A stretch of DNA of 64,000 nt. Source: Glandiceps talaboti (Eukaryota; Hemichordata; Enteropneusta; Spengelidae). The notes beneath the pieces were generated by a model. The model saw only the letters and a list, made by a program, of their open reading frames with translations, was not told the DNA's origin and did no database searches. How positions within the stretch are numbered: position 1 is the stretch's first letter; every line of letters starts with the position of its first letter. Shown here piece by piece: positions 23,972-34,243 of the stretch. The position numbers and the translations under genes are program-made. Location: NCBI RefSeq assembly GCF_964340395.1, contig NC_135567.1, forward strand, positions 7,651,158 to 7,715,157, in the 5' to 3' direction.

Positions 23972-23974
<3 letters not shown>

Positions 23975-25119
23975 TTAAACAAACCAGAAATATTATCAAA
24001 ATTAGTTACATTTTTATGTAAACCTAATAATTATCATCCAATATAAAAAATAATGACATCGGCTACATTTTCATGTACACTCGACAAAAGAATATTTGAC
24101 ACTAAAATTTAGTCAGAAGTGGAATCAATTTGCTTTTAACACCATTTCTGTAGAAGACGACCACAAATGTAAGATAAACATTTAATATGTATTCATCATA
24201 GCTATCAACATATATTTAATTTTTCAAATTAATTTGTCAACATAAACACACTTGTAAACAATATATACATGCGATGTTATTGGATTAAAATCATTGACGC
24301 TATTCTAGAAATATTGGTAAGTGATTATATTAATATTTAAGGAACGTAAATTGAAATCCAGAAATACTGGTGAGTGTGAATAACAACGTTTACTTCTTTA
24401 TTGCAAGTATGGTCTTCATATTTGTCCCATAATGCCATTGTATGTTTTTTTATTGTTTTTATTTGTTGTTGTTGTTGTTGTTGTTTGTTTGTTTGTTTTT
24501 ATTTTTTTTTTCATCTTTACCTTTCTCAATGTATTTCTTGTGATAGGTAATACATCGCACTGTTCAACCTGTACGCTATAGTTGCATTTACCCAGATGAG
24601 ACACTACTTCAGTGTATTTCTTAATCTCTTCCTCGTTACTTTGGATAGGACCTACAAGTATATACTTCATATCCAAACTGGACTTATTTGTTCACATCTT
24701 AATGAAGGTAGCTAGAACTAAATAACTGAGTCTGTAAAAATTAAGTTCAAGAGTTTGTTGAAGTCAATGTCACCAATCAATATCTGTATATTAATTACAG
24801 TTTCCTGTCAGTATGACATAACGGTTAAAATCAAATACAGTGGAATCAAAAGTTATTCACTTTAGAAAGAAACGTACTGCATGTAGTAGTTTTATTTTTA
24901 TGAGTGTATGTTACTAAGTATATTAGTATTGTTATGGATGAATATCTTTTGTAGTTCTTTTCTGTTACCACTAAAGAAACATTTGCTGAGTATGGTGATA
25001 GACTGTAAGATACGTTGTGTCATTCCGACCTCACCGCCCTGGGGTTGACCGATGAGTGACGCCATCGTGGCGTACCATGCAGACTACTTTAGGTGCATTC
25101 TGTTCCAAATTCAGGTCAC
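23972..25119. other. Unassigned DNA with a GTT/GTTT microsatellite
   Basis: A (GTT)n then (GTTT)n tract lies at 24463-24498. The words GAAATATTGGTAAGTG and GAAATACTGGTGAGTG recur near 24309 and 24362. Nothing coding is recognised. Confidence 0.5.
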
Positions 25120-25735
25120 TTTAAAATATGGGCTTTAACACGTTCATCAAATTGTTTAATGCTATTGTGATTCCAATTCTTGAATTTATTGCCGTGTCAT
25201 TTTATTAAGAATCGAGCAAAAATGGTAAAATTGGTGTCCATAAATTTGCACCTACTCTCGCTAACTTATTAAAACACTAGTTGGGATGCGTGTATCCACG
25301 CAGATGGACTATTACGGCTCGGTATTGTAACATACTTTGTACCCTTGACAGTGAAAGATTACCTACTAAGATTCTCATTTGGGACCATGCTCTTTACGTT
25401 GGCAATTGGTCTTCTGGGATGTACGACAAATTTGAAAGTTTAGTTATTACAGAATTGACACCATGTGATATTCACATTGTCAGGTTATGTTAACAGTCAA
25501 ATTGCATAGAAAACTGGTATCAGCATATTCGTAATAAACCGGAATTACGCACTTTATGGATACATATGGACGTGAAAAATATTCGCATTTAGATTTGTCC
25601 AGAGTTGGACGCTTATCTTTTTGTTCGGTTGAGAATAGGAATTCTTCCACTTGGGTTCGAAACATGTCGTTTTAGGGGCGAGGGCCCGGAGGGTTTACAA
25701 GCTCGCCAGTGTGTGTAATGTAATGTAATGTAATA
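25120..25735 (+). pseudogene. Decayed non-LTR reverse transcriptase C-terminus (relic 2)
   Basis: The translation in shifting frames shows LFNAIVIPILE (about 25153-25188), then GVHKFAPTLA (25234-25265). The 70-codon frame at 25281-25493 contains RRWTITARYC, DSERLPTKILIWDHAL and NWSSGMYDKFES. After a stop comes NWYQHIRNKPELRTLW (about 25511-25560), then RLRIGILPLGFETCRFRG (about 25625-25680). This order is what I know from the C-terminal part of non-LTR reverse transcriptase polyproteins in invertebrates. Stops and frameshifts make it non-functional. It ends in four TGTAA units (25713-25734), plausibly the element's 3' repeat tail. Confidence 0.75.
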
Positions 25736-25739
25736 CAGA

Positions 25740-27687
25740 TTCAATTGAGGACCAATCCTACGTTTGCAAACTCCACAATGTACTGCAGTATATATCTCAC
25801 TACAAGAGGGCAGCAGGTGGTATCAAGCTTCGAGAGAAAATTCATGGGTCACATGTTCGATTTGAAGCGTCCTGATTGTTTTTTTCGATGCCATGACCAT
25901 GTTCCATTAATATTTGTAACATGCAAAGCATTACAGACTAAATCTATCTGTATACTTTCTTTTCCTTTATTCTTTTTTGGAGTCTTCCATATTTATATAA
26001 ACTTTTTCTGCAATTATTACAAATCTTTCATTCTTTAAAAGACCAGAAAGTGTACAAGTACATACATGTAATATTAATTATTAACCATTCCATTTCTGGC
26101 CTTATAACCAAAATAACTAATATGTTTATGTATAACGAGTTTATTAAAATATACTATAAATAAAGAAGTAAGTATGTAAATGTGACTCATAGCTAACTTG
26201 GGCCTTTATTACTTATATATCATTATCATTTTCAGATCTCACCAGAATTGTTGCCTCATGCCCCTGCTCTATCATGACTTAATAATGCACTTATAATATA
26301 ACTTATAATATCTTACTTGATTCATGTCCAAACTTTGCAAACTTTAATGAGTCAGACAAATGGAACTTTATAACGACCAATAAACCTATAGCAAGGAATT
26401 ATCATTTGTACAATTGTTCGCAAAATACTGTTAAAGTTTTATGGTCAAACATGTCTGAAAATATCCATATTCAAACAAGTAACATCAACAAAAACAGAGA
26501 TATTAGTACCATTTGTACACGATGGGTGGGTGAAATCACACTCATTTCTGTAAACAGTGAGCAGGAAATTCACACAACCTGACTCATTGTAATTTAGTTT
26601 GCAAAATCAGTTTAAACTTTGATTACCTTGGATAATACTCGGTATACATGAAATCGTAATTTTGCTCCAGAAGTAAGTTTAAGGTCCAATATCCAATGAA
26701 ATGATCGAAACTTGAAAAAGTACAAAATGTTTTACTGTAAAAATCTGTTGGCTGACAAAAGTCGATGTTGACGACATAGTAGTTTAGAATTCTAAACTGG
26801 TACAGTATTACGTTTTAAAAACTCCATTACCTATACCAGTCTAGCTCAGTCCCCAACGAAAGGTGTCAAGTGTGTTTGGAACTTTTATACTCAAAGCAAT
26901 CGGTAACCGTTTCGGACTCACCACGTGTCCTCTCCGACAGTACATTAATTTGACCCCATACAATCAACACAAAAGGTTGATGTGACTGCAGCCAACCTCC
27001 ATTGGCATTCGCTGTACATCGGGTGTACATTGTATATGTTTTACCAACACCGTCTCTTACAAGAAAGCAAAGTCGAACGCCAGATTGATTCGTATGTATC
27101 ATGTCATGTCACACATTACAATTGTCGAATAAAGTCTATACAAAATTTGGATTTCAAGAGAGTGCACGTCTTATCGTAATTTTGAGTTACACGTTGAAAG
27201 GTTTGTAAACTGACAAGAATAAGGATGATCCACGCAATACCGCGAACTTAAATACACTGAGACTACTCTACATCCAATTCCGAGTCCTCACCAGAGTGAC
27301 GCATTGCCGTTTCGGTGGAAATATCCTTATATCGCGTACGTGTTGAAATACACATATGTCGGACTCAGAATCGACATGTGTCTGAGACCACGGCACATAT
27401 ACTATACTGCTTTTAATATCATGTTATATTACAATACACGGTTATCCTATGTTAGCTAATTATAAAAACTCATGATAGACTGATTTCACATTGCATTGTT
27501 TCATTATATAAAGATCATGCTCATAACATCTGGCAAAGGTAGACAAGAAAAATCAAACCGTGGCAAAATGTATTAATGTTACCAAAATGAAAAGAAAATA
27601 TAAGCCTGGTCACAAAAACGAAAGCTTGATAAGATAATTGTAATATCACATTTATCACCATAAATCTCAAAGTTCTCTGTGTTAACT
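25740..27687. other. Unassigned DNA
   Basis: ORFs at 25745-26038 (plus), 26866-27102 (minus) and 26982-27179 (plus) were inspected. The minus-strand one has a fairly protein-like stretch (HQPFVLIVWGQINVLSERTR) but no motif I can name; it could be an outlying piece of the decayed unit downstream of it on the minus strand. Confidence 0.4.
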
Positions 27688-27692
27688 TTAGT

Positions 27693-28175
27693 CTTCTGCG
27701 AAGTCATTTGTTGATACGGGAGAGTCGTCTTGGTGAGGATCCTTCATGTAGAGGTGGTAGCGAATTATGTTGTTAAATATGTCGTACATTTTCGGAAGAC
27801 GGGTATGCTGGTGACGACGACGGTGGCGGCCGCGGCAGAGATACAGTAGTCTGGAGGCCGGAAACACTGTAACCACCCCAGTTATATGTAGCTTGAGCTG
27901 GTTGTGCATCAGCTACAGGTAACTGAGTATATGGATTGTATAAGTTGTGGTAGGTGTAAGTTGGGTATCCAACAAAACTACAAGATCCATACTTGTACGA
28001 AGGAATGGGGTGATACTAGCAATTGCGCTTGGGGAAGATTTGACGGTGCGACAGCTGTAACATTTCCTGGAGTGTTCTGACCAGTTTGGTTCAATAAACT
28101 CATCTGCATTGCTTGTTGTAATTGTGTGTATTCTTCATTGGTTGAGATTGGATATATTATGTTTTGGTCATCCAT
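27693..28175 (-). pseudogene. Decayed reading frame 3 of an unidentified minus-strand unit
   Basis: The minus-strand ORF starts at 28175 (MDDQNIIYPISTNEEYTQLQ) and is Gln/Asn-rich. Its frame is lost near 28000 and continues in a second frame with a Tyr/Pro-rich low-complexity stretch (YPTYTYHNLYNPYTQLP). Near 27800 it shifts again to a charged C-terminus (KMYDIFNNIIRYHLYMKD), ending TFAED-like at a TAA near 27693. At least two frameshifts break it. The start overlaps the end of the preceding frame by 8 bases (ATGGATGA). It is not recognised; the layout suggests a compact mobile or viral-type element, which is inference only. Confidence 0.5.
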
Positions 28176-28925
28176 GGTGCTGCCAGTGGAATGAGACAGA
28201 CTCGGGGCAGAAGTGAAAAGGGTTGGTAATTTGAAATGTTACTCTGTACTTTGGCTCAGTTTCCAACAGTTGCCGTGCGCGATCTTTTGGCTTCGCAATA
28301 AGTCCACGCTTTTGTTGTAGGAGGCGATAATTTGCTGATATTTTCCCTTTTCCTGATCAAGATTCGTTGGTATTTTACTGCCATAGTGTGATTTCAGGAT
28401 AGAAATGTCATGGTTCAATACATAGTGTTTGGGTCGCAAGCCCATTGCAGTTTCTACCAAGTACATTGCTATGTTGCTAATAATCAAGGAGGTTTCTATA
28501 TTCCGTTCAAATGACGTCAAAGTAACTTGTAATTCGCGTTTCTGGGTCAATTCTTTCCGAGTTCTTGATCTCCTTTTCTAACTCACCGCGTCGCTTCGCA
28601 AATGTATTCAGTTCCACTTTCTCATCCGAATGGCTGGGGTGGTTGATGTCACCAGAGATCTGACCTGATACTCATGTCGCATGTGGCAATGTGATTTATT
28701 GGGTCCTTCGCGAAGGTGGCAACGACCACACCTTTGTTTGGTAGTATGTTGGAAAGGAACTGCTGAGTATTTTCCGTTTAACTGATTAATATTTCCTTCA
28801 GTACCTCAAGTTCGTCTTGTAGGTCAGATAGTTCGCGCTCTTTGCTACGTAAGTCTAAATCTAGTCTGTATTTAGACGGGTCATATTTGGCTTTATTTCT
28901 AAAATAAAAATCCTTCTGAAATATT
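28168..28925 (-). pseudogene. Decayed reading frame 2: coiled coil plus Cys/His cluster, unidentified
   Basis: Read on the minus strand it opens with a basic segment (KAKYDPSKYRLDLDL) and a heptad-like coiled coil (KERELSDLQDELEVLKEI, 28850-28785). A different frame then holds a possible zinc-knuckle, QRCGRCHLREGPNKSHCHMR (28740-28680), with C-x2-C-x10-C-H spacing. It is followed by a charged helix (GELEKEIKNSER), then the 103-codon frame 28239-28550, and ends at a TGA at 28170-28168. At least four frame changes make it non-functional as it stands. A small metal-binding cluster between helical segments would fit nucleic-acid binding, but I cannot assign a family. Confidence 0.5.
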
Positions 28926-29174
28926 ACTTTATTTCTTACTAATTGTGTACATATACATGTATATAGCCTGCAACATGCGATATAATAATCAGCATGTACA
29001 ATGCACATTGTCTGTTCTATATACATGATACGGAATGTGCGCTACTCACTGAGCCTGGGATTCGAACACATAAAATATAATCCATCTTGACTTCAAGGAA
29101 CGTCCAGCTCACACCATGTTTAAATCTATTAATTTCAGCTACGACAATAGTATTACAGATAAATTACAAAAAAA
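28926..29174. other. Spacer between decayed frames 1 and 2
   Basis: The minus strand has the word TGTTCGAATCCCAGGCTC (about 29068-29051), which matches a Pol III B box, but no A box sits upstream at the right distance. The region also holds a short AT-rich ORF continuous with frame 2. Confidence 0.35.
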
Positions 29175-29720
29175 TCAAGACGACTGTTGAAAGTCAAGTC
29201 TTAATCTAGTGATGAGGCATACTCGATCGACTTCACCATCGATATCTAATGACTCGACAGATACGTCTCCATCACTGGTCTTGTCAAATGTCAATTTCTT
29301 AGGTTGTGGTCCCCGATTGTCGTCATTGGTCTGTCTTTTTCTCGACTAGGTAGAAGCCCTTCTACGTGATTTATTCGTATTCGTCGATAGTCTGCATTAC
29401 CTACTGGCACTGCACATCTGAATAGGTCATTCATATCAACATCGATGTCCGATAACCTCCCCACTACTCCGTCCTCATTTTCATACGTAATGAGAAACGC
29501 AGTGAACAACATCGACGGAATGTGATCAATGATTAAGCTGCAACACTACGGCAGATATATTTGTCTGCACTTTCCATGGCAATGCACTTGAACTTGTAAA
29601 GCATACCGATACGTAGTTATCAATTCGAAGTTCTTGTCTGAGGATTAAATCATTTGTCATGTGTGTACAAATGATTGGCGATAATTCGTTCAGATTCACA
29701 GTGAGACTGTGAATGTTCAT
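29175..29720 (-). pseudogene. Decayed reading frame 1 of the unidentified unit
   Basis: The minus-strand ORF starts at 29720 (MNIHSLTVNLNELSPIICTH) and runs to a stop at 29526. A +1 frame continues without loss of protein character (29512-29291, with GRLSDIDVDMNDLFRCAVP and RINHVEGLLPS), then a third frame (KLTFDKTSDGDVSVESLDI) runs to a TGA at about 29175. Two frameshifts in ~180 codons indicate one former protein rather than three genes. It has mixed beta-like segments and no transmembrane stretch. Family unknown. Confidence 0.5.
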
Positions 29721-30419
29721 TCCGTGTTAATACTGAGCTCTATTAAAATCAGTTGTCCTCTCTTGAGGCTTTTAAAAAAAGTAGATCATCTATGTCATAC
29801 TTTATAGGAGTACCTGTACCAAATGGTTTTGACCACCCTCGTTATTTATGAAACAAATCGGAAGTATCACGAACTTGTTGTTACATTTTGACAACCAAAT
29901 CTCAAACCACACGTGTGCGATTTACTAGAGGTGTACTTGAAAGTCAGAATCGCAACACAACATTTTTTGATTATTTTGAAGGCATATGGTGATGATTCAA
30001 ACTCTATGTAATATCGCACAACTTACATTAACTTACATAGATCACTAGTATTTCTCTTTGCGTCATAAAATAAAGAAGTGTGAACACTATCAATCATAGC
30101 ATAAATGATATCATCAAGTGATATTTTGCGACAAAATAATTTACGCACCATTTTCTATTTTGTTTTGCGAGATTACACATTATATTGTATATTATTTCGT
30201 CACATTTCCCATTACACCCCCCTAGACAGAAAAGACTTGATTGTAGCATAAAATATTTTACAACTTGACTTCCACAGATTTCCGTATCAACCAACTATGC
30301 AACATTTACATGTAACTGTATAAATACATATGTAAATTAACGACTCCATCGTTTTTAATGTATTAGATTGTTCTCAATTTTTTGATAATATATTTGTAAA
30401 ACTATGTATCGTCACACGA
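29721..30419. other. Unassigned AT-rich DNA
   Basis: No gene or repeat is recognised. The 66-codon minus-strand ORF at 30094-30294 has no family features. Confidence 0.5.
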
Positions 30420-30814
30420 AAATGTATCCTCTTACGTTGTACAATGCTCAAGTGTCTGTGGCTGCGATCTTCGGTCGTGGTGTATATAGCAAATAGTAGG
30501 TGTTCGTAAGCCAGTTGAGAAAGTGAAGGACGTTCGATGCGTTCCTTGATTTTACTAACACGGAATTACGGTGGGTTGAATGCTGGCGAGTATGTGGGTG
30601 TGGATATTACTTCGATACATTGAGTGCCTGCTTGAGCGTTTAGCCAAATGCCCAAAGTGTGAGCGACCTGACTTTGATGTATTGGAGCATTGTCTACTAC
30701 AAGGAAATCACCAGGTTGGAGTACAGGCGGATCTATTCGTCTACTGTCTCGATGCATTGATTGATGAAGTCGGAATATGTTACTGAATTTGATGTTCCCA
30801 ATGCATGCCATCAA
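30420..30814 (-). pseudogene. Tc1/mariner-type transposase fragment
   Basis: The minus-strand frame contains PGDFLVVDNAPIHQSQ (second catalytic Asp in VVDNAPIH), then STPTYSPAFNPP. This matches the DDE_3 / IS630-Tc1-mariner C-terminal catalytic region, where the third acidic residue follows NP[IP]. Here that codon is TAA, and the frame then continues with similar sequence (SKIKERIERPSLSQLAYEHL), so a Glu codon may have become a stop. The Asp-to-stop interval is 41 residues. The N-terminal DNA-binding domains and the first Asp are missing, and no terminal inverted repeats are seen. It is a dead fragment. Confidence 0.85.
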
Positions 30815-31159
30815 GTGGCCAAGTTATTTTTTAATATACACTTCAATAAAAAAATTAGAAATAAGGGTAATTTCCAAATTTGATTTCCATCCTTCAATTA
30901 ATAATCTATGTTTTTGTATTGTTTCTAATTTTCTAATTTTCTACTGTCACTACAAATCAGTAAACTGATGTCATTTTATCTGGCCAAATGGAATTACTCC
31001 TTCAATGTTAATTTGAAAATTCTGGAAAGGGGTAATGCCGAAGACATTCTATTGGAAAGTAAATACAAAATAGAAACAAGCAGTCATCGGACATGACTCA
31101 GTCCTGCAATGGATGTTTTCAGAGAATTGCCACAAGTCATGGAAGTGTGATGTATTAGA

Positions 31160-31320
31160 TTGTATGAAATATAGTGGCAATGGCATTGTAGGACAACTGT
31201 ATAGTTGATTGAATATTTGCATACATTTTTTGAATGTTTATCTAGTTTTCAATTAATCCCGGCTGTTATCTTTCAGTAATCATTTGGCTGTTGTTATGGG
31301 TATGGTCTAGTCAGAGGTAA
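31160..31320 (+). repeat. Single diverged copy of the GTTGCTATGGGCGTGG family
   Basis: TAGTGGCAATGGCATTGTAG, ATATTTGCATACATTTTTTG, AATTAATCC, GTTATCTTTCAGTAATCATT and TGGCTGTTGTTATGGGTATG occur in the order seen at 22670-22840 and 23441-23480. It lies directly upstream of the SWIM/YqaJ pseudogene. Confidence 0.65.
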
Positions 31321-31479
31321 CCTATGCTGACATCTATGCATATTTCATTACCAAGCCGAATCTGTACATTCACTCACAACTAAAATTGTACAAAAATTTA
31401 GATGTTTATCAATTTGTTGTTACTGGACAAACTTTTGATGTAATGTGTAAACAAATCCAAATTACTAATGATCAAAACA

Positions 31480-32791
31480 CTGGATTTCTGGTTGTTGAAA
31501 GGTATGACATTCACAATGTATCTTCACTTCGCCTCTGAACTCCGTATGGGATGCACTCAAAACAGATGCCACAGTGATTGCCGTTCATTGTATTTTTGTA
31601 TTTGTATGGCTGGCTCGGTGAAGCTTGTTCACATCATGGAAGTACAACCAACGTTATACTTCCATGTTCACATGTTCTACATTGATGCAGTGATTCAATT
31701 CAAGAGGAGAACAGACATGTCAGCATGTACTTCAAAAATTTGATCATGGCTCCCACCAACCTTGAAAAAGGTTACCTTTGAGGAAATATCAAAGATCAAC
31801 TTCGGCAGACCAAACAAGAAATTCAAACACCTGTGCAACTCCAGTGTTACGGGACGTGTGGTTAGCGTTAGTGACAAATCTACAGGGAAAGCCCCGCTAG
31901 CGAAGTCTGTACCACCATTGAAACCAGGTGAATTAAAAGACTTCGTGACTAAAAGGAGTAAAAAGTGCTGTGTTGCGTATACACATCCTGACACATACAA
32001 GTAATTTGTACCAATGTCAACAAAGCTAGTCAACCCACTGAACGCTACAACCCATTGTTCCATGACCTCCTGTACAATGAATTTTTGATAAAGTGTGACA
32101 ATGTTTATGAAAACATGACCTTATCAAAAAGTGAGGCTGAGGACATAGAAATTGCTATACGTAAACAGGCCACTTCCAATGTTTAATTAGGCAGCGTGCA
32201 GGTTTGATTACTGCTAGTAAATTTGTGTAGTACAAATCCAGGTATGCCCTCCCACAGTCTTGTTCTCAATATATGTTACCCTTCCAAACACAAATTTTCA
32301 ACAGAAGCTACATGTTATGGTTGTATTCATGAAGGAGATGCATTGAAAGTTTGAAAGTGCATCTAATAAATGATTGGCATGTAGGAGTTGTAATTTTACA
32401 ATGTGGTCTGTATCGAAACACTAAGTATCCCTTTCTTGCTGGTTCCCCTGATGCTTTAATTAGATATGAGTGTCATGGAATTTTTACAATTGAAGTCAAG
32501 TGTCCCCTCAAATGTAAAGATAGGACTCCACAAAAGCAAACAGAATCAGATGCATCATTTTGTATGCAAAACATTGATGGAAAGTATGTTTTAAAGTGAA
32601 CTCATCCATATTTTTATCAAGTTCAGCTACACATGTTTTTAGTTGGTATTCCGTGTAGCTATTTTGTTATTTGGTCACCTGTGGGTGAAATAATTCAGCA
32701 AGTGTATTTTGATGAAATCTTCATGGAGCAGATGATAAAGAAATATGATAAATTTTTTCAGGCATTGTATTCTCCACGAGATACTAGTTAA
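31480..32791 (+). pseudogene. SWIM zinc finger / YqaJ-type nuclease pseudogene
   Basis: Homology is spread over several frames. Near 31588-31640 lies CICMAGSVKLVH, a damaged SWIM zinc finger (C-x-C-..-C-x-H, one Cys lost). FKRRTDMSACTSKI follows, then an 80-codon frame (31762-32004). Further on are LYNEFLIKCDNVYENMTLSK (about 32070), NICYPSKHKFSTEATCYGC (about 32260-32320) and the nuclease core at 32351-32791: KYPFLAGSPDALI (catalytic Asp), FTIEVKCP (E-x-K) and HPYFYQVQLHMF (conserved Gln). An in-frame TGA at 32597-32599 sits where the family usually has an Arg before TH. YqaJ-fold proteins are lambda-exonuclease-like recombination nucleases. SWIM+YqaJ genes are multicopy in many invertebrates, which suggests mobile-element linkage (inference). 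It is non-functional as it stands. Confidence 0.85.
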
Positions 32792-34146
32792 GTGGTTTTG
32801 TCCAAGTTGTTCTAAGAAAAGGACAGGGAAAAAATATTGTCCTACTCATTTGTCGGTTTAATTGTTTTTGTTTGTTTATTTGTTTGTTTGTTTGTGTACT
32901 TGTTTGCTTGTATTTGTAAACAAAACTGAGCCTGAGCTCGCTGTGGTTCAATAGGTGAAAAAAGAATTGTTCATTCATGAAAACCTTTTACTTGTCCAGT
33001 GAGTTCACATATTTGATAGTTTTTGTGGTCTACATATGCACCTTTGCAATCAATTGTTTTTTCATTGCTTATGGCCATTGTCAACAAATATTACTTTGCA
33101 AGTTTCTGCAGGTACAAAACTGTTCTGTCCATAATAAACTGGATTAATATAGCATAACATGATTTTTTTGGATCAGTTATTATAAGTAGAATTGTTAACA
33201 TAATCACATAATATTTTGACATGTCAATATGAAGAATTATTGCTCTAACATTTATATAAATATCAAAATTAAAATAAACAATTTTTTGTTTCAACATTTA
33301 TATAAGTATTTCCTCTTGTGCATGTCCCATGTCAATATATTTCTTTTACTTCCACTTGCACATCTACTATATTTCCTCCAGTACTTGAATTTCTTTATTT
33401 TCATAGAACTATTTTCAGATAAAATCATGACAAAATTTGCAGATGATTTAATTACCTAAAACCTAAAAGATCGTGCAATTATGAAAACAATGACGAACAT
33501 GTATGTTTTCTTGATAGACTAAGCAAGACGTATCAAGGACAGCTGGTCCAAATTGTTTTGAAATAAAAAGGTAGTCAGTCTAGAAAGACGTCTCTCTATT
33601 AATGCTACAATGTTTACAGTTTTCAAGACTTGTTGGTATCATACCATACAATGTAACCAAAATCATATCAGACGCGTGCTCGTTGGTAATCTTTCTACTA
33701 AATTTCATGTAAATGCATTGATAATTCTTTGAGATATACTGCAAAGTAAACAAGCTAAGGTGAAATGATAATCTGTCTAGAACCAGCATATATATTAAAC
33801 TACTGCATTGTTCCATGGACAAGGCTTTTTTCCTTGCCTTTCATTGTGCTGTACTGTGCTGTCACAGTACTCAGATTAGATGATGTTATTGTGAGTGTAA
33901 TAAAGATCTATTGTTTCTATAGATTTCAACCGAGTGGTGTTGATGAAGAGGTTGTTTAGAGCTCAGCGCCTCTATGTACACCCAGCAAGATTGCTGTCCA
34001 AGCTACTAGCATGTCTCGTCTAGTCTCGCTTTACATCTCATGTCATTTTTGCTTTTTTTCACGAAGGTTTAGTACAACCATACGATATATATATTATATA
34101 ACATAATTTAGGTTAGCATTTGCATTCTTTGTGACACTGGGTAAAA
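32792..34146. other. Unassigned AT-rich DNA with a (TTTG)n tract
   Basis: A TTTG/TTTA/TTTGTG microsatellite lies at 32863-32894. Several 64-80 codon AT-rich ORFs have no family features. Confidence 0.5.
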
Positions 34147-34243
34147 AGTGCCCCCTGTCGGTAACGTCTAGATTTTTTTGAGAGTGGTTTCATACCTTCT
34201 GTTCCCAAGTTCATATGAATTTGCCTCTCCAGAGGGCGCCGTG
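34147..34243. promoter_or_regulatory. Pair of CTCF-like motifs in opposite orientation
   Basis: On the minus strand, CCGACAGGGGGCACT (34161-34147) and on the plus strand CCAGAGGGCGCCG (34229-34241) each resemble the CTCF core (CC..AGGGGGC). They lie about 80 bases apart in divergent orientation. CTCF is known across bilaterians; binding here is inference from two by-eye matches. The overlapping 62-codon minus-strand ORF has no domain. Confidence 0.3.

Noticed and set aside
26866-27102. Minus-strand ORF possibly belonging to the decayed unit at 27.7-29.7 kb.
   Set aside because: Some protein-like character, but no motif and a 600-base gap separates it from the unit.
29050-29070. Possible tRNA gene or SINE from a minus-strand B box (GTTCGAATCCC).
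   Set aside because: No A box at the proper distance and no cloverleaf could be built.
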